Assembly (NCBI GenBank): GCA_900543475.1
Contig: UQRU01000016.1
Span: 1-29,725 of the forward strand
Direction: 5' to 3'
DNA length: 29,725 nucleotides
Source of the DNA: an uncultured Eubacteriales bacterium
Lineage (GTDB): Bacteria; Bacillota; Clostridia; Christensenellales; CAG-138
Shown here: positions 23,860 through 29,725 of the stretch, piece by piece
How positions within the stretch are numbered: position 1 is the first letter of the stretch
Layout: each line of letters starts with the position of its first letter
Program-made: the position numbers and the translations under genes
Notes under the pieces: model-generated
The model's input: only the letters and a program-made list of their open reading frames with translations
The model's database searches: none
Told to the model about the DNA's origin: nothing

Positions 23860-25038
23860 TTAGAAGTAGCTGACCCGGATCTTCTTGCCCATTTCCTCCA
23901 GGCATTTACTCAGCTCGTCCACCAGCCGCATCTTGATGCTGAAACTGATGGGCAGGTTAGGGTTCTGGTGGGCGGCATTGACGGCCCGGCCCACATAGAA
24001 GTTAATGTCTGTAGCCTCCTGGAAAAGCATACGGGCGATTTGGGAGGCGCCGTCCATCCTGCTGCACCATTCCCCATAGCGGGCGTTGTCCTTAAGGTAA
24101 TCTTGGGCGTATTCCAGCACCCGGTTGATGGTGATGACCCCTTCTGTGGCCAGGTCCACCCCCTCGATGGAAGCGGTAGGCGGGATCTCCGGGTCCAGAT
24201 ATAAGGGCATGGCCACGGTCAGAGGCTTGCCCAGATGCTCTGCGGCCAGGGTGGAGGTGGTGCCGCCGCAGACGATGTGCTTGCCCGCCTTGGCAAAGAA
24301 CAGGCTAAGCATCTTATTTACATCCGCCGGGTCTGTGGGAGGGCCAAAGAGCAGGTTGACCGGGTTCCGCTGCCGGATCTTCACGGTGCAGACCGTGGCG
24401 TCGTCCCCAGGTTCCCCGCCATAGAGCTGCTCGCATTGGCTGATCAGCATGGCGGAAAGGGTCTTTGCCGTCAAGGCGGGATCATAGTTCTCCTCTAAAA
24501 AGGCAGTCGCATTGGGAAGCTGCCAGCCAAAGTTCAGCTTGGGCCCCACCCCTGCATGGATGACCCCGTCGCTGACCGCTACAAAGGTATCCCCTTCCCG
24601 CAGCCGGACATGGGATTGGGCCACCGTTTTGCCATCGATGATCCGCTCCGTAATGGGGTAGGGGGTGCCTTTCCCGTCCCGCAGCAGGATCACCCGGGGA
24701 TTATCGTATTGGATGATCTCCGCTTCCAGGCTGGCGGTGACCCGCAGGATGGTGAAGGTAGAATAGGCGACCCCCCGCACCTTGCAGATGGGCAGAGTCT
24801 TGGCAATGGCCTGCACGCAATCCTCTAAGGGCAGGTCGTTGGCCATCATGGTGGAAATGATCTTGGCGGTGAGGGTGGAAAGGATGCTGGCTTTTACGCC
24901 GCTACCCAATCCATCCGCCAGCACCAGCACCAGGGAATCCCCGCCGTCCTGCTCCACCAATTCCACATGGTCGCCGCAAAGCTGTTCGCCAATATGGTTG
25001 ATGCTGACATAACCCACATCCGTGCAAAGTTCCTTCAT
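23860..25038 (-). CDS. SpoIIE-family (PPM) serine phosphatase with extra C-terminal domain
   Basis: A 392-aa protein with a PPM/SpoIIE-type phosphatase core at 1-~222. The metal-binding aspartates are D23 (CGDHV), D42 (ADGLGSG), D157 (VSDGVI) and D212/D213 (GDDATV). No membrane segment is present, so it is not the sporulation SpoIIE. Residues ~230-392 form a further domain I cannot name, with a CGGTTS motif (about 258-263) and a long helical end. Similar phosphatases sit with NuoE-like [2Fe-2S] proteins and [FeFe] hydrogenases in Clostridia (from memory). It is the first gene of the adhE operon. GAGGT about 6 bases before the ATG is a moderate ribosome site. Target unknown. Confidence 0.85.
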   Translation of the reverse strand: MKELCTDVGYVSINHIGEQLCGDHVELVEQDGGDSLVLVLADGLGSGVKASILSTLTAKIISTMMANDLPLEDCVQAIAKTLPICKVRGVAYSTFTILRVTASLEAEIIQYDNPRVILLRDGKGTPYPITERIIDGKTVAQSHVRLREGDTFVAVSDGVIHAGVGPKLNFGWQLPNATAFLEENYDPALTAKTLSAMLISQCEQLYGGEPGDDATVCTVKIRQRNPVNLLFGPPTDPADVNKMLSLFFAKAGKHIVCGGTTSTLAAEHLGKPLTVAMPLYLDPEIPPTASIEGVDLATEGVITINRVLEYAQDYLKDNARYGEWCSRMDGASQIARMLFQEATDINFYVGRAVNAAHQNPNLPISFSIKMRLVDELSKCLEEMGKKIRVSYF

Positions 25039-25096
25039 GCTAGACCTCGCTGCACCTCCGGCCCGACAAGGCCGCCTCCCCTGATTTTTCGATAAT

Positions 25097-25102
25097 ATTG
25101 TA
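25097..25102 (-). promoter_or_regulatory. -10 element of the phosphatase-adhE operon
   Basis: The minus strand reads TAG-TACAAT (hexamer 25102-25097), with no acceptable -35 17 bases upstream (TCCCCC there). The inferred start is near 25090, giving a leader of ~51 bases. The missing -35 suggests activator dependence. Confidence 0.5.
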
Positions 25103-25141
25103 CTATAGGAGAGGCGGTAGGGGGAAAGATAAAATGGGAAT

Positions 25142-25189
25142 ATCGATATTCTGATATCGATAGAAATACATCGTTATTTTTATAACGAT
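25142..25189. promoter_or_regulatory. Twin 20-bp palindromic operator ATCGnTAT-N4-ATAnCGAT
   Basis: Two perfect palindromes share one pattern: 25142-25161 (arms ATCGATAT/ATATCGAT, spacer TCTG) and 25170-25189 (arms ATCGTTAT/ATAACGAT, spacer TTTT). Their centres are 28 bases apart. They lie in an AT-rich gap (25039-25346, no gene) upstream of the SpoIIE-type phosphatase and centre at about -61.5 and -89.5 of its inferred start. The pattern is not one I recognise. Confidence 0.6.
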
Positions 25190-25298
25190 TTGACTTACAT
25201 TTTTATTGCCAGTGGAAAAAGCCTATATGCAGCCGCTGCTGACATATAAAATATAACATAAAAAAATATATATTAAAATATGTTTCTCCTTACCCAAT

Positions 25299-25327
25299 AA
25301 AAAAGCTGCTCCCACAATGGAAGCAGC
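25299..25327 (-). terminator. Terminator of the lipoprotein gene
   Basis: On the minus strand GCTGCTTCC (25327-25319) pairs with GGGAGCAGC (25313-25305), one T-G pair, followed by TTTTTT. It starts 20 bases after the lipoprotein stop. Confidence 0.82.
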
Positions 25328-25346
25328 GATCCAAAGCCCGCAGGCA

Positions 25347-25844
25347 TTATGATACCGGCGTTACTTGGATGGTATCCAGGACCTGAGAGAAGGTGGGACG
25401 CAGCCCATCAAAATCGTCTTGGGGGGCTGCGCAGCATACACAGTAGATATGGGAAGGGGTATAAGCGATATATAATTCATTATACCAGGTAACGCCGTCC
25501 TGTTCCCCGGTGTAGCTTACTTTCGCCCAGTTGTAGCCCGCCATTTCCTCTTGGGAGATATCCAAAACCTGTGCGTCGGGGATCCCCCAGGTAAAGGCCT
25601 GGATGAAGATCTCCAACATACCCGACTGGGCCAGATAATCCTCGCTGGGGTTTGGCTGATAGGAAAGGTAAATCATTCCTCCATCCGGGGAATAGAAAAA
25701 ATATTGATCCAGATCTGCCTCCACCGGCGAGACCTGCCAACGAGGGGGGATCTCCAACTGTAACTCAGCGGAAGTATATACCGTGGGCCCAGCGCAGCCA
25801 GCAAAGAGAAGCAGGCAAACCAGAACAAGGATCAGCCGTTTCAT
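25347..25844 (-). CDS. Putative lipoprotein
   Basis: A 165-aa exported protein with a lipoprotein signal: basic MKR, a hydrophobic stretch (LILVLVCLLL) and lipobox LFAGC with the acylated Cys at 17. The mature part is a soluble alpha/beta domain with several aromatic residues (about WYNELYIAY) and two adjacent cysteines (VCC). I do not recognise the family. ATG 25844 (MKRL) is favoured over ATG 25853, since GAGG is only 2 bases from the latter. It is monocistronic. It is divergent from spoIIP across 226 bases. Confidence 0.72.
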   Translation of the reverse strand: MKRLILVLVCLLLFAGCAGPTVYTSAELQLEIPPRWQVSPVEADLDQYFFYSPDGGMIYLSYQPNPSEDYLAQSGMLEIFIQAFTWGIPDAQVLDISQEEMAGYNWAKVSYTGEQDGVTWYNELYIAYTPSHIYCVCCAAPQDDFDGLRPTFSQVLDTIQVTPVS

Positions 25845-25874
25845 ACTATTCATTACCTCATATTGTATAGAATT

Positions 25875-25903
25875 GGCGGCGCGCCGCCCACATCAGCATT
25901 ATA
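25875..25903 (-). promoter_or_regulatory. Lipoprotein promoter with an adjacent 14-bp GC palindrome
   Basis: The minus strand has TATAAT (25903-25898) with a poor -35. The inferred start is near 25891. The perfect palindrome GGCGGCGCGCCGCC (25875-25888) falls at about +3 to +16, where a repressor operator or leader hairpin would act. Confidence 0.4.
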
Positions 25904-26022
25904 CGGCATTGGCCATGACAAATAAAGGCTTTTTTGTCATCGTTGGTGGAGATGGCAAAAAAGGCGGAAACTGGGCGGATGAGCTGGTAGCCTGGCATGG
26001 AAGGGGCAATTCCACATTCCAA

Positions 26023-26051
26023 TCATATCTTGGGCCCGGGGGTCATACCCT
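26023..26051 (+). promoter_or_regulatory. Candidate sigma-E-like promoter of spoIIP
   Basis: TCATATC (26023-26029), 14 bases, CATACCCT (26044-26051) matches the B. subtilis sigma-E pattern (kmATATT, 14-15 bases, CATACAnT) in 6 of 7 and about 7 of 8 positions. The start would be near 26058, only ~13 bases before the ATG but just upstream of GGAGG. Confidence 0.45.
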
Positions 26052-26070
26052 GATACCATGGAGGGCTTGT

Positions 26071-27069
26071 ATGATGCGAAAGAGATTGCCGCTGCAAAAA
26101 GGCAAAAGAAGGCCCGTGCTGCTTCCGCTCCTGCTGGGCATATGCTGTTTTGGCGTTTTGTGGATCCAGGGGCGGACCTATTATGGCGAGACCATGGCCC
26201 TGGAGCATAGGTTAGCGGGAATGCAGCTTCCGGTATTGTATGGGGTACCCTATTCCACGCCTACGCCGGCTACGCCTGCGCCTACGGTGGGTACGGATAT
26301 CGATAAAGGGGTCGGCGAAGGGATCCGGGTGGAACTATTGACCATATCGGAGACCCCGGCGGTGGACCTGACCGGCGATGCCCCCAAGATCCTGATCTAC
26401 CATACCCATACCACGGAATCCTATTTTAAGACGGCGGATCAGGACTATGAGGAAAGCAGCGATTGGCGTACGGAAAACAACGAATACAACATTGTGGCGG
26501 TTGGGGAGCGGCTAGCCAAGATCCTGCGGGAGACCTATGGGATCAGCGTCATCCACGATATTACGGACCATGAGCCGCCCAAGTTGGCCACCAGCTATTC
26601 CCGCTCCGTAAAGACCATGGAGAAATACAAGGAGGAATATCCCTCCATTACCATGTTTATTGACGTGCACCGGGATGCCTATGGGAACGATCCAAAGGAG
26701 CCGGCGGATTATGTGATCATCGATGGGAAAGAAGTGGCCCGTTTAATGTTTGTGGTGGGGACCGGGGAGGGCGCCACGGGAACGGGCTATGAGCAGATGC
26801 CGGATTTTGCTTCCAACTATGCTTTGGCAAAAGCCATAACGGAATCCTTGGCAGCAGTGGACCCAGGGCTCGTACGGAATATCCGGGTCAAGTCCGGGCG
26901 ATATAACCAGCACATTTCCAACCAATGCCTGCTGGTGGAGGTGGGGCATAACGCCAACACCCTGGAACAGGCCCTGAACGCGGTGGATTATCTGGCGGCG
27001 GCCATTGCGGAGGCAGCAGGCTTGGAAAAAGGCGGCACGGATGCCGCCCCCAGCTTATTTGCGCCCTGA
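26071..27069 (+). CDS. spoIIP: Stage II sporulation protein P-like peptidoglycan hydrolase
   Basis: A 332-aa membrane-anchored amidase/endopeptidase that works with SpoIID and SpoIIM in engulfment. A basic N-terminus and a transmembrane segment (about 16-33) lead to a Pro/Thr-rich linker (60-75). The SpoIIP domain follows with the zinc-site motifs YHTHTTESY (110-118; H111, H113, E116), DVHRDAYG (198-205) and EVGHNANTLEQA near the C-terminus. Length is typical. GGAGG (26060-26064) lies 6 bases before the ATG at 26071. It faces gpr tail to tail, with 4 bases between the stops. In B. subtilis the two are in tandem. Confidence 0.93.
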   Translation: MMRKRLPLQKGKRRPVLLPLLLGICCFGVLWIQGRTYYGETMALEHRLAGMQLPVLYGVPYSTPTPATPAPTVGTDIDKGVGEGIRVELLTISETPAVDLTGDAPKILIYHTHTTESYFKTADQDYEESSDWRTENNEYNIVAVGERLAKILRETYGISVIHDITDHEPPKLATSYSRSVKTMEKYKEEYPSITMFIDVHRDAYGNDPKEPADYVIIDGKEVARLMFVVGTGEGATGTGYEQMPDFASNYALAKAITESLAAVDPGLVRNIRVKSGRYNQHISNQCLLVEVGHNANTLEQALNAVDYLAAAIAEAAGLEKGGTDAAPSLFAP

Positions 27070-27073
27070 GAAA

Positions 27074-27997
27074 TCAGGATACCAGCATGCGCACCTCATC
27101 GTAATCCGTACCAAATAAGGCCATGTTGATCCCATCCGCCAAGACCCGGGACATATCGATGGCGATTTGGTCCACATCCTTTGGGGTGACGATCATGGAG
27201 CCCAGATGCTCCTCGATAACCTTTTCCGCCAGGCCGCGGAGCTTTTCTTCATCCTGATGGAGGCCGGTCTCGTCCGCGATCAGGGAGATGGTATCCTGGG
27301 AGATGGTGGTGGCATAGACCACCATGGGTACCCCGATGGCCAGTACCGGCACGCCGAAGGTAGCTTGGTTTAGCCCTTTGCGGGTATTGCCCACGCCGCT
27401 GCCTGGCTGTATGCCCGTATCTGTCATCTGGATGGTGGTGCTGATCCGGGCGGCACGGCGGGAGGCTAGCGCATCTACTGCCAGGATCATGTCCGGGTGC
27501 AACCGCTCCACCACGCCCTGGACGATCTCCATGGTCTCGATCCCGGTGACCCCCAATACCCCCGGCGCCACTGCGCAAACCGAGCGAATGGGACGAGAGA
27601 GGGCGTCTGGCACATATTCCGTAACATGCCGGGTCACATACACCTGCTCCGCCACCCGAGGACCTAAAGAATCCGAGGTGATAGCCCGGTTCCCAAGGCC
27701 TACCACCAATATGGTGGCGTCCTGGGACAGGTCCTTCCACAATTGCTCCAATTCCTTTGCCAGGCTCTTGCTCACTGCGGCGAAGAGATCCAGCGGACGA
27801 TCCACTAAACCTGGCGCGTCCAAGGTCACATACTGGCCCATGGCTTTCCCCAGCTTTTCAGCCGCCCCTTGGGTGGTGACCCGGATCCTGGAAACGGCTA
27901 AGCCTTGGCCTTCTTCTTTTTCCTCTTCTACCCCCGAAAGCGCCGGGTTTAGCTCCCGCGCTTCCAAGGCAAGGTCGGTGTAGATATTCTTCTGCAT
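27074..27997 (-). CDS. gpr: Germination protease
   Basis: A 307-aa endopeptidase that degrades small acid-soluble spore proteins at germination. The first ~15 residues (to about NPALSG) are the inhibitory propeptide removed by self-processing. LGNRAITSDSLGP, AVDALASR and TDTGIQPGSGVGNTRKG are the family core motifs; the last includes the conserved catalytic aspartate region. It is shorter than the 370-aa B. subtilis enzyme but within the clostridial range. AGGAGG lies 8 bases before the ATG. It is divergent from rpsT, as in B. subtilis, and has a sigma-G-like promoter. Confidence 0.95.
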   Translation of the reverse strand: MQKNIYTDLALEARELNPALSGVEEEKEEGQGLAVSRIRVTTQGAAEKLGKAMGQYVTLDAPGLVDRPLDLFAAVSKSLAKELEQLWKDLSQDATILVVGLGNRAITSDSLGPRVAEQVYVTRHVTEYVPDALSRPIRSVCAVAPGVLGVTGIETMEIVQGVVERLHPDMILAVDALASRRAARISTTIQMTDTGIQPGSGVGNTRKGLNQATFGVPVLAIGVPMVVYATTISQDTISLIADETGLHQDEEKLRGLAEKVIEEHLGSMIVTPKDVDQIAIDMSRVLADGINMALFGTDYDEVRMLVS

Positions 27998-28029
27998 ATG
28001 CCTTTCCTCCTGTCAGATGGGTTCTAGGC

Positions 28030-28061
28030 TAGTATGCGGCGAATCAGTCCGCATTATTTGC
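28030..28061 (-). promoter_or_regulatory. Candidate sigma-G-type promoter of gpr
   Basis: On the minus strand GCAAATA (28061-28055) is 18 bases from CATACTA (28036-28030). CATACTA matches the sigma-F/G -10 class well; the -35 is one base off GHATR. The inferred start near 28023 gives a 26-base leader. gpr is a sigma-F/G gene in B. subtilis. Confidence 0.5.
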
Positions 28062-28092
28062 AAAAAATCCGCTGGAATACGGGACTTTGGGC

Positions 28093-28121
28093 TTGCAAAG
28101 GTGAAAGGGACATGGTATAAT
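28093..28121 (+). promoter_or_regulatory. Sigma-A promoter of rpsT
   Basis: TTGCAA (28093-28098), 17 bases and TATAAT (28116-28121). The inferred start near 28128 is 30 bases before the TTG start. Confidence 0.88.
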
Positions 28122-28157
28122 TTCTACTGTTCGAGTAAAAAAAGGGAGGAACGTACT

Positions 28158-28418
28158 TTGGCTAACCATAAGTCCGCGCTTAAGCGGGTTGGCATTACCG
28201 CGAAAAAGAATCTTCGCAACCGCATGATCACTTCTCAGGTGAAGACCGCTGTCAAGGGTTTTGACGCGGCCCTGGCTGGCGACGATGAAGCCGCCATCAA
28301 GAGCAGCTACCTCAATGCTGTTAGCACAGTGGACAAGGCTGCGGCGAAGGGCGTGATCCATAAGAATGCGGCGGATCGTAAAAAGGCCCAGATGGCCATT
28401 AAGCTGGCTGCAAAATAA
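28158..28418 (+). CDS. rpsT: 30S ribosomal protein S20
   Basis: An 86-aa small basic protein that binds 16S rRNA near the 5' domain. The start ANHKSALKR, the KNLRNRMITSQVKTAVK stretch and the HKNAADRKKAQM end are the S20 signature. The start codon is TTG at 28158 with GGGAGG at 8 bases; no ATG lies in frame near it. E. coli rpsT also uses a UUG start, tied to self-regulation; whether the same holds here is inference. It is monocistronic, with a strong promoter and a terminator. Confidence 0.97.
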   Translation: MANHKSALKRVGITAKKNLRNRMITSQVKTAVKGFDAALAGDDEAAIKSSYLNAVSTVDKAAAKGVIHKNAADRKKAQMAIKLAAK

Positions 28419-28442
28419 TCCCTTCGGCTGTTAAAACGCAAT

Positions 28443-28465
28443 AAACCGGCCCTGCCGGTTTTTTT
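28443..28465 (+). terminator. Terminator of rpsT
   Basis: Stem AAACCGGC (28443-28450) with GCCGGTTT (28454-28461) and seven Ts from 28459. It lies just before the ribosome site of the EamA gene. Confidence 0.88.
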
Positions 28466-28498
28466 GCGTACCTATTTTTATTGGGATGGAGGCATACC

Positions 28499-29398
28499 TT
28501 GCAAAAACAAAGGGGCTTGTTTTTCGTCCTGGGTGCCGGGGTCCTCTGGGGCTCCACCTTGGGCTTGTATGCTAGGTTCATGGACGCCTTGGGCTTTTCT
28601 CCCATGCAGACCACGGCTGTGCGTATGCTGGTCAGCGCCCTGGTATTCTTCCTATATGCCCTTTGCTTTGATAGGCGGCTTTTCCGCATCCACTGGAAGG
28701 ATTGCTGGATGTTCGTTGGGACCGGGGTGCTGAGCATTGGGGCGTTTTGTTATTTTTATTTTACCTCCCTGCAATATTGCCCCCTATCCGTTTCCGCTAT
28801 CCTGCTGTATACATCGCCGGTTTTCATCATGCTGTTTTCCGCCCTGCTGTTCCACGAGAAGATCACCCCTAGGAAACTCCTGGCCATGGCGTTGGCATTG
28901 GTAGGCTGCGGCCTGGTCAGCGGCCTGATGGACGGCTTTGGCTCGGTCCCTGTCTATGGCGTGGTCACCGGCTTGCTCTCGGGGCTTACTTACGCCCTGT
29001 ACAGCATCTTTGCAAGGGTGGCCCTGCAGAAATACCATACCCTCACCATCAACTTATATACCTTCCTGTTCGCCACCTTGGCGACCCTGCCTTTGGGCGG
29101 GGTAGGGGCTACCCTCCGGGGCCTTGCCGGCTCAATGGAAGCCCTACTGGTGGGGATCGTGGGAAGCCTGCTTTGCAGTGCAGCGCCCTTTTTCCTATAT
29201 ACCAAAGGAATGGAGACCTTGGATACGGGCAAAGCCGGCATTTTAGCTACCACGGAACCGGTGATGAGCGCGGTGGTGAGCGTAGTTATCCTCAAAGAGC
29301 CCATGGGGCTTTGGGGCGCCGTTGGCATCGGCCTGGTGCTGGCCGCCATCGTATTGCTGGCCCAGCGCCAAACAAAAGAAAAAACCCCCGAGGCTTAA
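28499..29398 (+). CDS. EamA-family (DMT) transporter
   Basis: A 299-aa membrane exporter of the drug/metabolite transporter superfamily with about ten hydrophobic helices in two homologous EamA halves (about 8-145 and 153-290). Typical are GVLWGSTLGLYAR near the start, SAILLYTSPVFIMLFSALLFHEKIT in the first half, and AGILATTEPVMSAVVSVVILKE in the second. The start is TTG at 28499 because GGAGG (28488-28492) is 6 bases upstream; an in-frame TTG at 28481 precedes that ribosome site. The substrate is unknown (amino acids or other metabolites in the family). No promoter of its own was found. Confidence 0.88.
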   Translation: MQKQRGLFFVLGAGVLWGSTLGLYARFMDALGFSPMQTTAVRMLVSALVFFLYALCFDRRLFRIHWKDCWMFVGTGVLSIGAFCYFYFTSLQYCPLSVSAILLYTSPVFIMLFSALLFHEKITPRKLLAMALALVGCGLVSGLMDGFGSVPVYGVVTGLLSGLTYALYSIFARVALQKYHTLTINLYTFLFATLATLPLGGVGATLRGLAGSMEALLVGIVGSLLCSAAPFFLYTKGMETLDTGKAGILATTEPVMSAVVSVVILKEPMGLWGAVGIGLVLAAIVLLAQRQTKEKTPEA

Positions 29399-29467
29399 GC
29401 CTTCGGCAGGTGAAAAGTACCTTTTGGTCGTAGGTGGCAGAAAAGAGATCCCATACGGTTTATGCTA

Positions 29468-29499
29468 GGCCGCATCCCTTCCGGGGGTGCGGCCTTTTT
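29468..29499 (+). terminator. Terminator after the EamA transporter
   Basis: An 11-bp stem (29468-29478, GGCCGCATCCC, with 29484-29494, one T-G pair) followed by TTTTTG. It lies 70 bases after the stop. Confidence 0.82.
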
Positions 29500-29530
29500 G
29501 ATTGGCGGTATCCCGGGGCCTAAATCAGCG

Positions 29531-29725
<195 letters not shown>

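Noticed and set aside
23860..25038. Sporulation stage II protein E
   Set aside because: Real SpoIIE has a large N-terminal membrane region. This protein has none and lies in a fermentation operon.
25862..25867. TACAAT as a -10 for the lipoprotein gene
   Set aside because: A start from it would fall after the GAGG ribosome site, and no -35 lies upstream; TATAAT at 25898-25903 fits better.

Overview
The window looks like a chromosomal contig end from a GC-rich, anaerobic, endospore-forming member of the Clostridia (Oscillospiraceae or Christensenellales type; the rank is inference). Supporting signs are germination protease and SpoIIP genes, a reverse rubrerythrin, a bifunctional AdhE, an aldo/keto reductase with ferredoxin-like clusters, strong AGGAGG ribosome sites and frequent TTG starts. 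No phage, transposase, CRISPR or RNA gene was recognised. The last ~190 bases are almost pure C and are probably an assembly artefact.

Layout. 1-2066: terminator of an off-window gene, then reverse rubrerythrin and a 4Fe-4S aldo/keto reductase, both on minus. 2067-5155: a minus-strand run of DUF1538 membrane protein, a double P-II-like protein and an AlkD-like DNA glycosylase. 5555-7773: a divergent EF-G paralogue with its own promoter and terminator. 8038-15340: a GNAT acetyltransferase, then a PucR-type regulator, an NCS1 permease, a DUF917 (S-methyl-thiohydantoin desulfurase-like) protein and a HyuA-type hydantoinase/oxoprolinase. A decayed second copy of the GNAT gene closes this block, so it is flanked by direct repeats. 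15385-17584: minus operon of PAP2 phosphatase, Nim/PNPOx-like flavoprotein and alpha/beta hydrolase, divergent from a ThrRS-like/uridine-kinase fusion (17820-19520) and a small membrane-anchored protein. 20149-25038: a four-gene minus operon of SpoIIE-type phosphatase, AdhE, APH-fold kinase and a NuoE-like [2Fe-2S] protein. 25347-28418: lipoprotein, spoIIP, gpr and rpsT. 28499-29398: an EamA-family exporter.

How the genes may work together. The PucR-permease-DUF917-HyuA block reads as a self-contained uptake and ring-opening or desulfurising module for a hydantoin-like or nucleobase-like ring, with HyuA paired with DUF917 instead of HyuB. The phosphatase-AdhE-kinase-[2Fe-2S] operon reads as fermentation coupled to a redox or phosphorylation signalling set. 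Its promoter has a good -10, no recognisable -35, and two copies of a 20-bp palindrome, ATCGnTAT-N4-ATAnCGAT, centred near -61.5 and -89.5 of the inferred start. That is the geometry expected for an activator site. These two blocks are the best candidates for an undescribed system. The spore genes carry candidate late-sporulation promoters (sigma-G-like for gpr, sigma-E-like for spoIIP), and spoIIP is inverted relative to the usual gpr-spoIIP order.
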